A DNA stretch of 64,000 nucleotides from Gyrodactylus bullatarudis (GCA_012064415.1 SSNU01000063.1:593977-657976); one strand, 5' to 3'. Positions 1 through 11,859 are shown, counted from the first letter of the stretch. Notes: generated from the sequence alone by a model not told the origin. A program made the numbers and translations.

Positions 1-271
1 AAGAATTTATTCCTGAACAACATGATATCGTTTCTGTCTTTCTCATTCGTGTTCTTCCGTATAGAAAACTCTTGTATAATTTTTTGAGATGAAGATATAT
101 AAAAATTCTCCAAGAGACTGTAAATTTCATTGATAAAAATTTCATTAATAAAAAATACAATTCAATATGCAAATTACTGATTTGTAAATATTTGTAACAG
201 ACCATTAGGTAGTAGTAGCAACATAATTTTAAAGAAATTCTATAAATTCTATTTCATTCACTTTTCTCATC
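1..271. other. Left-edge noncoding stretch
   Basis: AT-rich sequence upstream of the Ly6/quiver-like start codon. I see no open coding segment or RNA gene. It probably holds the promoter and 5' UTR of that gene. Confidence 0.4.
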
Positions 272-720
272 ATGAAAATCAGATTTTTAATATTTTTATT
301 AGAAATTTGTTTATTAAACTCAGATCTAAAGTAATTTTCCATAAGATTACATGAAACTAAAGTTTTGAATTCGATGATAGATTCAAATTACCACAGAAAT
401 GTGTCGTCTGCGATTCTAAGATTGATCTCGCCTGTGATCCATGGGACACTACATCTCATGTACAATTATGTAAGAAACCAGGTGAGACACTAACTAAAAG
501 AAAGTATCATTGTCAGAAACGGGTTGTGACAGGTGAGAATCGTGTAATAAGACAATGTGCCACTGATGTTGAAAAGTTTGGATGTTTCGATGACTCGGGA
601 GATTTAAGCATAAGAAAATTAGATTGTTATTGTGAAGATATTCTTTGCAATGACTCTATCAGATTAAAAATTGGAAATCTCACATTTTTACTGCTGTATT
701 TCATGAAGAATTTTATTTAA
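272..720 (+). CDS. Ly6/uPAR-type GPI-anchored protein, quiver/sleepless-like
   Basis: Two exons, 272-330 and 381-720, are joined across a 50-bp GT-AG intron (phase 2), giving about 132 residues. Exon 1 encodes a signal peptide starting MKIRFLIFLLEICLLNS. The mature part has ten cysteines in the three-finger pattern: CVVC, LAC, QLC, YHC, RQC, FGC, CYC and a final LCN. A hydrophobic tail (about LTFLLLYFMKNF) follows, as expected for GPI attachment. Proteins of this fold are extracellular; the insect members quiver/sleepless modulate Shaker-type K+ channels and nicotinic receptors. That role is inferred here only from the family. A Shaker-type channel gene lies 50 kb away, with no evidence that the two are linked. 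The start is the first ATG that gives a signal peptide and joins in frame. Confidence 0.75.
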
Positions 721-768
721 TAAAAGATTCATATGCGTTATTATTAGCTTATCTATCAAATCCTAGTT

Positions 769-1344
769 TCAATCACTTTTCTCATCAGGATCTAAAATTG
801 TACCAAAAATACGATCATCTTTGCAACAGTTTTTGAAGTTATAACAGAATTTGTCACAAAAAGAAACATCATTGTGCATTTTAACTGCTTGAGAATCAAA
901 TATCGGATAAATATTCATCAAGTTACATTCAAAAACATTTCTCGTATCAAGGATTTCGTTCTTCTTCAATCTTTTCATAGCTGATTCGATTATATTCGAA
1001 CGGTAAGATATTTCATTGACCTCGGTTGTATTCAACCTGAGCTGATCGAGATATCCAATGATGTTTGGATAGTTGAAGAAGGACTTGTCTAAGAAATTTT
1101 CTAGCATAATTTGAAAGTTGACTTTTCCATGATCTGATAATTTTCCTGATGATATAATTAACAGAATTATTTGAATGAAATTTCTGTAATATTGTTCATT
1201 TGTTAGACTATCGTTTAGATTCTGTTTTATCAAATTAACAATAAAAAATACAGCTTCATTGGCTTCTTTGTTTTCTAATTCGCTTTGAAGATTTCTAAGT
1301 GAGAATAATTCATCTGGAGTAAGGATTTCTTCAGTATAGTCCAT
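769..1344 (-). CDS. Hypothetical intronless protein, 191 aa
   Basis: A single open reading frame of 191 codons starts with ATG at 1344. It is rich in Asn, Ile, Leu and Glu and looks mostly helical, for example near FIVNLIKQNL and YRNFIQIILLIIS. A cysteine cluster near the C-terminus (FCDKFCYNFKNCCKD) could bind metal or form disulfides. There is no signal peptide or clear membrane segment. I do not recognise the family. It is convergent with the Ly6-like gene (48 bp between stops) and divergent from the PTB gene. The length of the frame in AT-rich DNA is the main evidence that it is a gene. Confidence 0.5.
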   Translation of the reverse strand: MDYTEEILTPDELFSLRNLQSELENKEANEAVFFIVNLIKQNLNDSLTNEQYYRNFIQIILLIISSGKLSDHGKVNFQIMLENFLDKSFFNYPNIIGYLDQLRLNTTEVNEISYRSNIIESAMKRLKKNEILDTRNVFECNLMNIYPIFDSQAVKMHNDVSFCDKFCYNFKNCCKDDRIFGTILDPDEKSD

Positions 1345-1659
1345 TACATCTTAAGTTGAAAGAAACTGACTTTTTATAATTTACATACAAATGCGCAAAT
1401 GAAAACTACGGATCAATTTTGATCAATTAAATCTGAAAAAAATCCAAATTGAGATTTTCTATGTAACATGTAACAACTCAAATATTCTTCAAGTGTCGTT
1501 TCATTACAAATTGTATGAAAGTATGTTCCAGTAACATCAGCTGCTGATGATCAGCATTGATAAATTATATTTGAATTGGCAGAAAGTCCAATCTATATAA
1601 ACAAAATAGAGTTCTTAATTGCAGTATTCGTTTCAAGAGGTTAACTTAAAAATTTAGCC
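1345..1659. promoter_or_regulatory. Divergent intergenic region, hypothetical protein / PTB
   Basis: This 315-bp stretch separates two divergently oriented start codons, so it should hold both promoters. TATATAAAC-like sequence near 1594 lies about 65 bp upstream of the PTB ATG and may be a TATA element. No other signal is convincing. Confidence 0.3.
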
Positions 1660-3819
1660 ATGTCTTCTGAGGTGTTAGCTCAAAGCTTGATGAATGTTAG
1701 TAATTAGACCAAAAAATTGATATTAAGCTATAAAATTTTTCTTTAGGATTCCCCGCCCAATGGAAAACTTAATGGTCAGTATTTATCGGATAGTGAGGAT
1801 TTAAAAAGTAGAATAAATTCCAGCTTAATAGATGAAAAAACTGATGGTAATGGTCAAGGTCCGTCCAAAGTTGTTCATTTTCGCAATCTCTTCCCAGAGT
1901 GCACAGATTCAAACATTGTCAAATTGGCAATTCCATTTGGATCTATTGAAAATTTGGTTTTCTCCAAAAAAACCAACCAAGTACTCATAGAAATGAAAAA
2001 TCTCGAGGATGCTATTGCCATGGTTGATCATTATAATAAATATCCACTTTATATCCAATCACGTAGTTTGGGTGTGCAATTTTCCAAGCACACAAAGCTA
2101 GAGTTGAAAACTGAAAACCCTTATGTGTCCCAGGCGATTAAACAAGCCAATCACTCTGTTGATGCTGATATAGCTGGTGCCAATTCCACAAATCCTAAAA
2201 CTATTCTACGCGTTTCTATTGAGAATGTCGTTGGCTATCAAATGAATAATTTGATACTCTACAAAATCTTTCATATTTACGGTATAGTCCTTAGAATTAT
2301 CATCTACACTAAAAATGAAAAGTTTTATGCTTTTGTTGAGTATGAAAAGCCTCATCAAGCCCATGTTGCCATGACTCATCTTAATGATCAAAATATTTTT
2401 TCTGGCTTCTGTACCTTGAAAGTCGACTTTTCTAAGTCAAAAGGTCCTCTCGAGGTTAGACAGCCCAGTGTCAAATGTCGTGATTACACGAAAAATCCCA
2501 TCACACCTAAGGAGGAACAGTACTTGAAAAAAATTCAATCCGCCAGAAGCTATGGTCTCGGGCTGAAAGGATTGTGTTCTCTCGGTTTACCCATGTCATA
2601 TCATGCCAATAACCAAAGTCTTATTTCTCCCATGTCACAGGCTAATCCTAACGCTCTTTCTGAACTCTCTTGCCAATTATGTATGCTTGCTTGGGAAATG
2701 GGATATGCTCTAACACCTCAGGCTGCTCTGGCTACAGCCAACTTTATCGCTAATACTGCTCAAAATAATTGTGCCTGTCATTATGATGGAGAAACAACAA
2801 ATGGATCTCAGATGACAAATGGTAGGCACAACATGCTCAATGAATTTCATTCTAAAACCAATGGGAATTCCGCCTCTATCAACGGAATTAATGGTAATGG
2901 TCAAATCAACGGGGTCTCAATGATTCCTCATGATAACATGTCTCTACAACACACAAACGGCACCAACAGAAATAATCATACTTCTGTCAACTACAACCGC
3001 AATATACCTCCACCTTTTATGAATTTTTCTGTTCACTCAAACAACGGAAATTCTCGCCTTTTTCAGCTACCCATTAACTTGGTTTTGATCGTGTCAAATT
3101 TAAATGAAGCCAAAGTTAATCCAGACTCACTATTCACACTCTTTGGTGTATATGGTGATGTTATGAGAGTAAAGGTCATGTTCAACCACAAGAATTCTGC
3201 CCTAGTCCAGTATAACCATCCAGCTCAGGCCTCTATTGCAATGCATTACCTGAATAATATTCCTCTCTGGGGCCGTCAGATTAAAGTTTCCATGTCAAAG
3301 CATCATGAAATTCAATTACCCAAGGGTACTGAGGAAGACTCTTCCACTTTAACTAAGGATTATTCCAATAGTATTCTCCATCGTTTTCGTAAGCCCATGA
3401 GTAAAAACTTTCACAATATTTATCCACCTTGTGATGTCCTGCATTTAAGTAATATTCCACTTAATGTTGAAGAAAATGAAGTGAAGGAGCTATTCGAATC
3501 CCGAGGATACACAATTAAGGCTTGCAAATTCAAGTTGTGAGTTTTTCAAATAACCCTTTACATGTTCCTATAGAACAAGGAATTTCATATGAATTACTCA
3601 TTGATTTAGATTGGAAAAGAGAATGGCCCTCGTTCAGTTGTCTAGTCTGGAGAAGGCAGTTGAAGCTTTGATTGTGAGTATTTCTATTAATATTATTTAT
3701 GTTGTTATTCCATTTTGAAAATATAATTATATATCCCCCAAATTCCATAGGATATCCACAATGTTCAGCTTGGAGAAAAGTCAAATCTCAGGGTTAGCTT
3801 CAGTAAATCTGGAATATAA
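1660..3819 (+). CDS. PTBP1: Polypyrimidine-tract-binding protein (hnRNP I family)
   Basis: Four exons, 1660-1695, 1747-3536, 3610-3673 and 3751-3819, with introns of 51, 73 and 77 bp, encode about 652 residues. Four RRMs are visible. RRM1 starts near KVVHFRNLFPECT and RRM2 near LRVSIENVVGYQ, ending in DFSKSKG. RRM3 starts near NLVLIVSNLNE. RRM4 starts near DVLHLSNIPLNVEE and runs through MALVQLSS to RVSFSKSGI at the C-terminus. A linker rich in Asn, Gly, Ser and His separates RRM2 and RRM3. Family members bind CU-rich RNA and repress or activate alternative exons in the nucleus. The degenerate RNP motifs and the RRM-terminal SFSKS motif are typical of PTB rather than hnRNP L. The symbol names the family; the paralogue was not tested. 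The 3' UTR probably extends into the following stretch. Confidence 0.9.
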
Positions 3820-5005
3820 GTGCCCCACAATATTGACAATTCAAAGTGATAGAAAATTTTTTAGTATTATAATTTTAGGCTCGAATTTCTATCTGTGTTC
3901 TGATCGTAGTAAAAAAATTTTCTTTACTTGAAACTTAAAAAACAACATTATTTTATTTGACAAAATTTACTCTTGATGAAACCTTTGTTGAAAAAAACTG
4001 CCAAACTGAAACGAATGCATGAAATTTCCATCCCTAAACTCTCCGTTATCCCTACAAATTTTAACTTAAAAATACGATTATTAACCATCCTATTGATGAA
4101 AATTAACTCAGTTCCTCGAGATAAGTCTCATCAACCATCAAGAAACTCCAAACCTGTTCCATGTAGACTAGTCTACGTATCGGGAAGGAATAATTTATCA
4201 CTCATCACACACACACAAACTCTCTAATGCTATTACTCTTAATTGCTCTTGTGCAATTTTATAGATTATCTCAAATTCTACTTTACACTTCTGAAACAAC
4301 TAGCACATAATAATTGTGTGACCCCTCAATCCACTACACTATTCTCTCTCTCTCTCTCTCAAACTACTACATGAAGAAGCTAATCAATTGGAAGATGATG
4401 AAGATTGTGAAATTGTAAAGATAAATTGTTTTTTATTTTGGAATTTTTTGATATGCATATTACTATTGTTCAAAACATCATCAGTATATTTACATATTAT
4501 ATTATACATTTATTATTATTATATTCAATTTTGTCATAGATTATTATGACTAGTAATGAAAACAAAACAATACCCAATTACTGATATCATTGTTTTTTCT
4601 CCTCTCTCTGGCCTCTTCTGTGTCCCATAATAAGATCAATCTCTATTTTCGATCAATACTCTCTATCTCATGCTTGCTGAGAGAATTATATTGTCAATTT
4701 AACCGTAACACGAAAATCGCTCACTCCCTTTTATATATTGAACCTGTTTTTTCTTAACCTCTCTTAATTTCAATCTCTGAATTACTCTCATCATGTGAAA
4801 GGGGAGACAGCATATATTATACTACTATGTATTATTGAATAATCTTTTTGGTTATGGGAAATTATCTTTTGCTTATTATATACATTCATTGGATAAATAC
4901 TTGAAAATATCTTGTGTATTTTTTATTTTCAGTATTACTAAAATGCAAAATTTTGAATTTTTTAAATACAATTATTATTATTATATATCTAGTTGTGTTC
5001 CATAG
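3820..5005. other. Intergenic / probable PTB 3' UTR with simple repeats
   Basis: No convincing gene. The stretch contains a TC microsatellite near 4344-4362, short CA runs near 4207, and AT-rich low-complexity sequence. A frame at 3973-4227 has no recognisable content. Confidence 0.4.
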
Positions 5006-5698
5006 CTAGAGACCCTTGGCTTTTAAAACAGCCTTCTTTCCTTGACGTATCAGGGAGATGGGTGGATCCTCTAGAGGGTTCTCCTCAATCATGGCGAAAA
5101 TTCCCTGCAGGGGAAAATCATCTAATTTGTCCAGTTTGAAAAATTCAATTGGAATACTTTTAATCTTGTTTCTACCCACAAGCAGCACACGCAAGTTGAT
5201 TAGCATTCCAATTCCCTTGGGTACTTCCTCCAACTGGTTATCATAGAGCATCAAGTACTCGAGATTGGTCAGATTCTCTATTTCCTCTGGTAAAGAGGAA
5301 ATCTTATTGCTTGACAGATCTAGAAACCTTAAATTCTTCAACTTGACGAGAGATTTGGGAAACTGCTCAAACTCATTATTTGCAGCATGAAGACTGTCTA
5401 GTTTCTTCAGTTTCCCAAAACCCTTGGGTAATTGACTCAACAAATTGTTCGAAATTGATAGTCGCTCTAGATTACACAGATTACTCAAAGTCTCTGGCAG
5501 CTCCCTCAGGGAGTTTGTATCTAAAATCAACTCAACAAGGTTGACAAGATTCCCTATTCCCTCAGGAAGCCTGTCCATTTTAAAGTACAAGCATGCCTTC
5601 CTCTCAGGGCTGAGGACCAATGCTTCGAGTTCCATAATTGAGAAAAGCTCGTCCGGAAGCTGCTGAAGATTCTTTCCGTGCAAATTCAACTTTTTCAT
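5006..5698 (-). CDS. Leucine-rich-repeat protein, SHOC2/PIRL-type repeats
   Basis: A single exon of 230 codons consists almost wholly of 23-residue LRRs with the pattern LxxLxLxxNxLxxLPxxIxxL. Clear units include RLPEGIGNLVNLVELILDTN, ELPETLSNLCNLERLSISNN, SLPEEIENLTNLEYLMLYDN and EVPKGIGMLINLRVLLVGRN, about eight in all. There is no signal peptide, kinase, PDZ or membrane segment, so this is a small cytosolic LRR protein. Such repeats act as protein-binding scaffolds, often around small GTPases, but no partner can be inferred here. The C-terminal part (ENPLEDPP) resembles the closing motif of the Ras-group LRR type. The orthologue is not assigned. Confidence 0.8.
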   Translation of the reverse strand: MKKLNLHGKNLQQLPDELFSIMELEALVLSPERKACLYFKMDRLPEGIGNLVNLVELILDTNSLRELPETLSNLCNLERLSISNNLLSQLPKGFGKLKKLDSLHAANNEFEQFPKSLVKLKNLRFLDLSSNKISSLPEEIENLTNLEYLMLYDNQLEEVPKGIGMLINLRVLLVGRNKIKSIPIEFFKLDKLDDFPLQGIFAMIEENPLEDPPISLIRQGKKAVLKAKGL

Positions 5699-5832
5699 TA
5701 TTGGTGAAATGGAATGAACAAAATGTTATAAAAAATAGTTATTTTTATAGCGAAATAAAGTTTCATCACCATGGAGTCACAGTTTAATATTATTCATTAT
5801 TCTCCCATGATAGTCTGGTAAACTTCTTCCAG

Positions 5833-6845
5833 CTAATAAAAAGTTTGAAATAAGTAGGATCGTTGTGGTACATCTAAACTTACTGGCTTAAAAAACAGAC
5901 CCATAGTGAAAGGGCGACCAAGATTCTTAGTTGGCGTCAACACATGCATATGAAGATGAGATACGCTATAGAAAGGTGGCTTATGGAAACCCATTTTGAT
6001 GTCATACGTATCAACTTTCAACAACTTAAGAGCTCGATGAGCAGCCTTTTCCATTTCTTTAACTATATTATCGATTAAAAATCATACTAACTGATTTCAA
6101 CATCCTTTTTTGTAATATAATTTATGTTTTTTATGTGTATCCTTGGGACACTCTGTAGATGGATTGGAGCATCAGGTTTGATGTCGTGAAAGACTACTAT
6201 ATCTTTACTCTTGAAGACAGTTTTATTTTTTGTGTCCAGATCATAAAAAATATCGCAAAATATACATCGAGCATTGAGAATTTCAATCCATTTTTCAGCA
6301 CCTAGAAAGTAATGACCCATTTCACAAAATGGATACAAAAATGTCAAATAATTCTCGGAATAGTTGAAGGGATCTTTTACATGAACAAACTTTGATATGT
6401 CAAAAGAATCTCCAACCACCTTTTTCAGTTCAACAACTAAATTTTTTACTGAAAAATATGAAATAAATATCAATCTACCCATTTCTTTTCTGTCTAAACT
6501 CCTTTTCACTTGTACAATATGAATGTTTTTTTCATTGTACACGTGAAAATTTTCCTCTAAGCTCTCAGGACTCTTAATCTCAGGTAGAAAATTTTCCTCG
6601 TATGCCATATAAGAATAATGCTGTCTTCCAAGTCTGAGGCTGAATACTTTTTTATCTCCTAGATACTTTTTAATGTAGGTTTCAATTATTTGATAAATAT
6701 TCAACTCAGCTTTATTTTCATGATCATTTGCTGCTATAATGTAAACTTTGTGATCAACGTGAGCTATATAGAAATTCTCCTCTTTATTTAGCAATTCTAT
6801 AGTGTCTAATTCACCATTCTTCCATCTGCAGAAATAACAATTCAT
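5833..6845 (-). CDS. HINT3-like HIT protein with N-terminal extension
   Basis: Two exons, 6845-6092 and 6062-5833, are joined across an intron of 29 bp (or 35 bp with the next AG, also in frame), giving about 327 residues. The C-terminal third is a HIT nucleotide-hydrolase domain. It starts at RCIFCDIF, continues DIVVFHDIKPDAPIHLQ and MGFHKPPF, and has the catalytic triad in SVSHLHMHVL. HINT3-type enzymes hydrolyse nucleotide phosphoramidates. The first 190 residues are an unusual extension that itself begins NCYFC, like a decayed second HIT start, but has no HxHxH. The frame ends in TAG at 5835-5833. After this TAG the same frame continues through a HINT3-like tail (LEEVYQTI) to TAA at 5799-5797, suggesting a premature stop. 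The gene is divergent from XPD across 95 bp. Confidence 0.75.
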
Positions 6846-6940
6846 TTTCCAAATTGAATTGAAATTGATCCGGAATTTCCGACAAACAATAAAAATGTTA
6901 ACTAAAATCTAATAGTTTAAGTGTTCATTTTTTTTAAATA
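6846..6940. promoter_or_regulatory. 95-bp shared divergent promoter, HIT gene / XPD
   Basis: Only 95 bp separate the start codons of the HIT protein (minus) and XPD (plus). Both transcripts must therefore start within or very near this AT-rich interval. No TATA box or other motif stands out. Confidence 0.4.
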
Positions 6941-9797
6941 ATGAAGTAAGCAAAATAATTTTATCCAAGGGTTAACATTGATGGCATTCTTGTCCTTTTT
7001 CCCTATGAATATATTTATCCTGAACAGTATCACTATATGCTAGAACTTAAAAGAACACTTGATAGTCGAGTATGTACAGTTTTAACTCCTTATTCAATTT
7101 TTAGGGACATGGTGTATTAGAAATGCCTTCAGGTACAGGAAAAACTGTTTCATTGATATCCTTGATTATTGCCTATATGAAGGCATTCCCTAATGCATAT
7201 GAAAAATTCGTGTATTGTACTCGAACGGTTCCAGAATTGGAAAAAGTTGTTGAAGAAATGAAGTCTCTCAACAAGTTTTATGCACAAGAAACTCAATCCG
7301 ATGGTTTCGACCTACTGGCAGTCGCTTTAAGTGCACGTAAAAACTTGTGCATAGAAAGAGAAGTAAGAAGAGCAGGTGATGGGGCAGCAGTGGATGCAGC
7401 TTGTAGAAAATTGACAGCTTCTTTTGTAAGAAAAAATCCAGAAATAACAGAATCTTGCAAATATTTTGAAGAGTTTGACGCCAAAAAAGAAGAACTAACG
7501 CTTCCTACAGGTGTTTATAATATAGTAAATTAGATTCTCTTTAATCAAAATTCTTTTACAGTCAGATCTTAAATTTTATGGTAAAAATAATGGTATCTGT
7601 CCGTACTTTCTAGCCAGGGAAACCGTGAGCTAGGGAATTCTCATTTAAATTTTAGATAAAGCAAGCAAAAATCGTCATATACAGTTACTATTATCTGTTG
7701 GATCCCAAAATTTCAAGTATCATTTCAAAAGATTTGCCCAAGAAGACAATTGTAGTTTTTGATGAGGCCCACAACATCGACAGTGTCTGCATTGAATCAA
7801 TGAGCTGTGTAATTTCACGAAAATCTCTCGAATTATGTGGACATGGAATTGATAAACTCTCAAAGCTAAGCTCAGAAGCCAAGAAGAACAATGAAAAAAA
7901 ACTGAGAGACGAATATGAAAGCCTACTCAAGGGTCTGAAGGAGTCAGATAAATCTCCAAAATCTGACATACTCCTTGGCAATTCAATTATCCAGAAGGAT
8001 ATTCTAAATGAAGCCATGCCAGGCTCTCTCAGATCCACAGATAGTTTCCTTTCTTTCTTGCGTAGGTTTCTTGAATATGTCAAGTTACGCCTTCGCGTTG
8101 CTCATGTTGTTCATGAGAGTTCGATCTCTTTTCTTCGAGACTGCTATGACAAAGTTTGCATTGATCGACGTCCACTCATGTTTTGTGAAGAGAGATTAAA
8201 GTCCCTTCTTAATCTCTTGGAAATTGCAGATTTATCTGACTTTTCGCCAGTTGTTCTTCTCTGTAGTTTCGCTACTCTAATTTCAACTTATTCCAAAGGA
8301 TTTACAATCATTGTTGAGCCGTTTGATGAGAGAAATCCAGTCGTCATCAATCCAATGCTCTACTTCCAATGCCTAGATGCTAGTCTTGCAATTAAGCCTG
8401 TTTTTGAAAATTTCGACTCTGTCATCATCACTTCTGGAGTGAGTCCACAATATTCTAATCTATCTGATAACATACTGATACTTTAATGTTGTAATTCTTC
8501 AGACCCTATCTCCCCTGGACATGTATCCGAAAATCTTGGACTTTCGTCCAAACAATTCAGTTTCATTCACCATGAGTCTCACTCGGAATTGCCTCTGTCC
8601 GATGATAGTAACCAAAGGAAATGATCAGGTTGACTTGACTACTAAATTCGCCGCCAGAGAAGATACAGCTGTGATAAGAAATTACGGCCTCCTACTTGCC
8701 CAGTTGTCAGCTGTTGTACCCGATGGAATAGTTGCATTTTTCCCCAGCTACATTTACCTAGCAAGTCAAAATTTTTAATAATTTCTCCTAATATATTAAA
8801 ACTCTCTATTTTGAATCCCTTTGCTCCTCAGGAGTCTATTTTCGCCGCCTGGTATGAACAAGTAAGTCTATATTGATCATATAATTTGAATCTTATTTCT
8901 TATCAATAATATATAAAAATAAAATATTTTCTTCTACCAGCACATTGTTGAACAAATCCAAAAGAATAAATTGATCTTCATCGAGACCCAGGATGCTGAT
9001 GAGACTAGTCTGGCCCTGACAAATTACCACAGAGTAAGAGAGCAATTTTTCTTATTGCATCTTGAAACTTTTAATCTCCAATCCACCTCTTGATTAGGCC
9101 TGTGAAAATGGTCGTGGGGCTGTTTTGTTATCTGTCGCTCGTGGGAAAATATCCGAAGGAATTGACTTTTGTAAGTGACCTCATTCATAGTCGAATTCTC
9201 ACTTACTTTATGCTAATTCTTTCACAGATCATCACCTTGGGCGATGTGTCGTCGTCTTCGGAGTACCATTTCAGTATACCCAAAGTAGAATATTCAAGGC
9301 TCGCTTAGACTTTCTTAGGGAGCAATATCAGATTAGACCCAATGACTTTATAACATTTGATGCTATGCGTCATGCTGCCCAATGTCTGGGACGTGTTATT
9401 AGGGGAAAGTCTGATTATGGCATCATGGTCTTGGCTGATAAGGTAAGTCAGCTTATATTTAATCTTCTCTTTCCCCTAGCGTTATTCGAGAATTGACAAG
9501 AGAAATAAACTACCTGGCTGGATTCAAAATCAAATAAGCGATGCCATAATAAACTTGAGCATAGAGGAAGCTGTGCAAACATCCAAGCGATTCCTGAAGC
9601 AAATGGGACAACCCTACTGCCCTGAAGATCAAATCGGCATTGCCTTGTTGACATGTAAGCAGGTCGAGGAACTGGTGAAAAAGAACAAGTCAGACAACTT
9701 GAAAGCTTCCCTTGCAGTCATTCAGAATAATGAAATCCTTAAGAATGACAACTCATCGCGTATTGTCTGCACATCGATGCCGGAAAAGATGGACTAG
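6941..9797 (+). CDS. ERCC2: TFIIH 5'-3' DNA helicase XPD
   Basis: Eleven exons encode about 785 residues (human about 760): 6941-6945, 6970-7069, 7105-7524, 7562-7624, 7656-8438, 8503-8760, 8832-8861, 8941-9033, 9098-9170, 9228-9442 and 9480-9797. Walker A is PSGTGKT with Lys48 at the same number as in human XPD. The Fe-S cysteines fall at about C117, C135, C153 and C188, and the DEAH box (VVFDEAHN) at 232-235. Later helicase motifs include [19 protein letters not shown] and [17 protein letters not shown] is the helicase of TFIIH and opens DNA in nucleotide-excision repair. Introns are 24, 35, 37, 31, 64, 71, 79, 64, 57 and 37 bp. The first exon is just five bases (ATGAA), and the sixth intron (8761-8831) starts with GC. 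Confidence 0.95.
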
Positions 9798-10260
9798 GCC
9801 GAGTCCTCAAAGCATAAAATTTTGCATTCATTTGAGATAATAAAAAATTATTTTTCTACTTTACACATAAAAGACCGATTCATTCGAACTAAATTAAGCT
9901 TTTGACTATACAGTTTATATAAGATTATATTATATTTAAACATAGTAATCAACTGTCACATTGAATAAGATAATGTAAGTCAATTTAAGTTTGAATACAA
10001 TAGTATACTTGGGAGCTTTGATTCAGCTTTTGTTACTTGGAAAGACTCAAATATTCTTGTTTAATTCATTCATAATTCAAATAGGTTGGCTAGTGTTGGA
10101 TGAACTGATTGAGAACTGCTCAGGCATGGACAAAAGAATCCACTTCAATCGTATATATTAATTTAATTCTCTGTGAATTTTGTGACAAATAATTTTCATT
10201 AGAGTAATACCAGAAGTATTTTTGATTGAATTCAATACAGGTCAATTGAAAAAGGATGGT
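9798..10260. other. Convergent intergenic region XPD / SURF4
   Basis: 463 bp between two convergent stop codons. It holds AATAAAA near 9839, a likely XPD polyadenylation signal. The rest is AT-rich with no open coding segment. Confidence 0.4.
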
Positions 10261-11178
<918 letters not shown>

Positions 11179-11331
11179 TTTACTTAATTAGAACTTCGTC
11201 AATTCGGCCAACATGTACAAATATTCGAATTGTATGGATCAAAATCTCGATAAAAATTAATCACTTTAAACAAAATTTACTTTTTCAAATAAAAAAAACA
11301 ATTTTTGTACCAAATCAAAAATATAAACTCA
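11179..11331. promoter_or_regulatory. 153-bp shared divergent promoter, SURF4 / B9D2
   Basis: Start codons of the two genes face away from each other across 153 bp, so this interval carries both promoters or a single bidirectional one. No X-box-like site was recognised by eye. Confidence 0.35.
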
Positions 11332-11859
11332 ATGGCTGAGGTTCACATAATAGGTCAGATAGATTATGCAGAAGATTTTCTTGCTCCCAATTTGCTCTGC
11401 AAATTTGGTGTAAGTGCCGGTAATAACTGGAAGTTAATAGGAGGACACCAAGAAGGACAAACCCACGTTAGTTCGGATATAGATCAGAAAAACGTTGCTT
11501 TTTGTCATCCGATAGATTTACACTATCTAGTAAAGGGAATTCAAGGCTGGCCAAAACTCTTTTTTGAGATATGGAGCTACAATCAGTACAGCAAATGTGA
11601 AATAATGGGTTATGGGTTCTGCCACGTTCCGACAACTCCTGGTTTTCATAAACTTAAAATAAACATGTGGAAACCGGTTGGTAATTTTTTCGAACAATTC
11701 ACTTCTTCAAAAGTTGGTGGATGTCTAATCTTACAAAAACCTAATGTAATTTACGAACCCCAAGAACGTTTCTATTTGAAAACAAGTACATCTGGGACAT
11801 TAAATATAAAAATCAACGTAATTTCACGTAATTTTAGAAGTTTTGGTATTCACATCTGA
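11332..11859 (+). CDS. B9D2: B9-domain protein 2 (ciliary transition zone)
   Basis: One exon of 175 codons, the same length as the human protein. The start at 11332 was chosen over an ATG nine codons upstream because MAEVHIIGQI aligns with the conserved N-terminus. Further conserved pieces are EGQTHVSSD, HPIDLHYLVKGIQGWPKL, GYGFCHVPTTPG, the WKP near residue 115, and the terminal RNFRSFGIHI. B9D2 joins B9D1 and MKS1 in the MKS module at the base of cilia, where it gates entry of membrane proteins. Its presence implies an organism with cilia. Confidence 0.95.
   Translation: MAEVHIIGQIDYAEDFLAPNLLCKFGVSAGNNWKLIGGHQEGQTHVSSDIDQKNVAFCHPIDLHYLVKGIQGWPKLFFEIWSYNQYSKCEIMGYGFCHVPTTPGFHKLKINMWKPVGNFFEQFTSSKVGGCLILQKPNVIYEPQERFYLKTSTSGTLNIKINVISRNFRSFGIHI

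Noticed and set aside
4341..4362. TC microsatellite as a regulatory GAGA site
   Set aside because: It lies in a probable 3' flank with no promoter nearby; simple sequence is the more likely explanation.
5058..5246. Plus-strand frames opposite the LRR, actin and other genes
   Set aside because: These are antisense shadows of strongly supported genes and show no independent signal.
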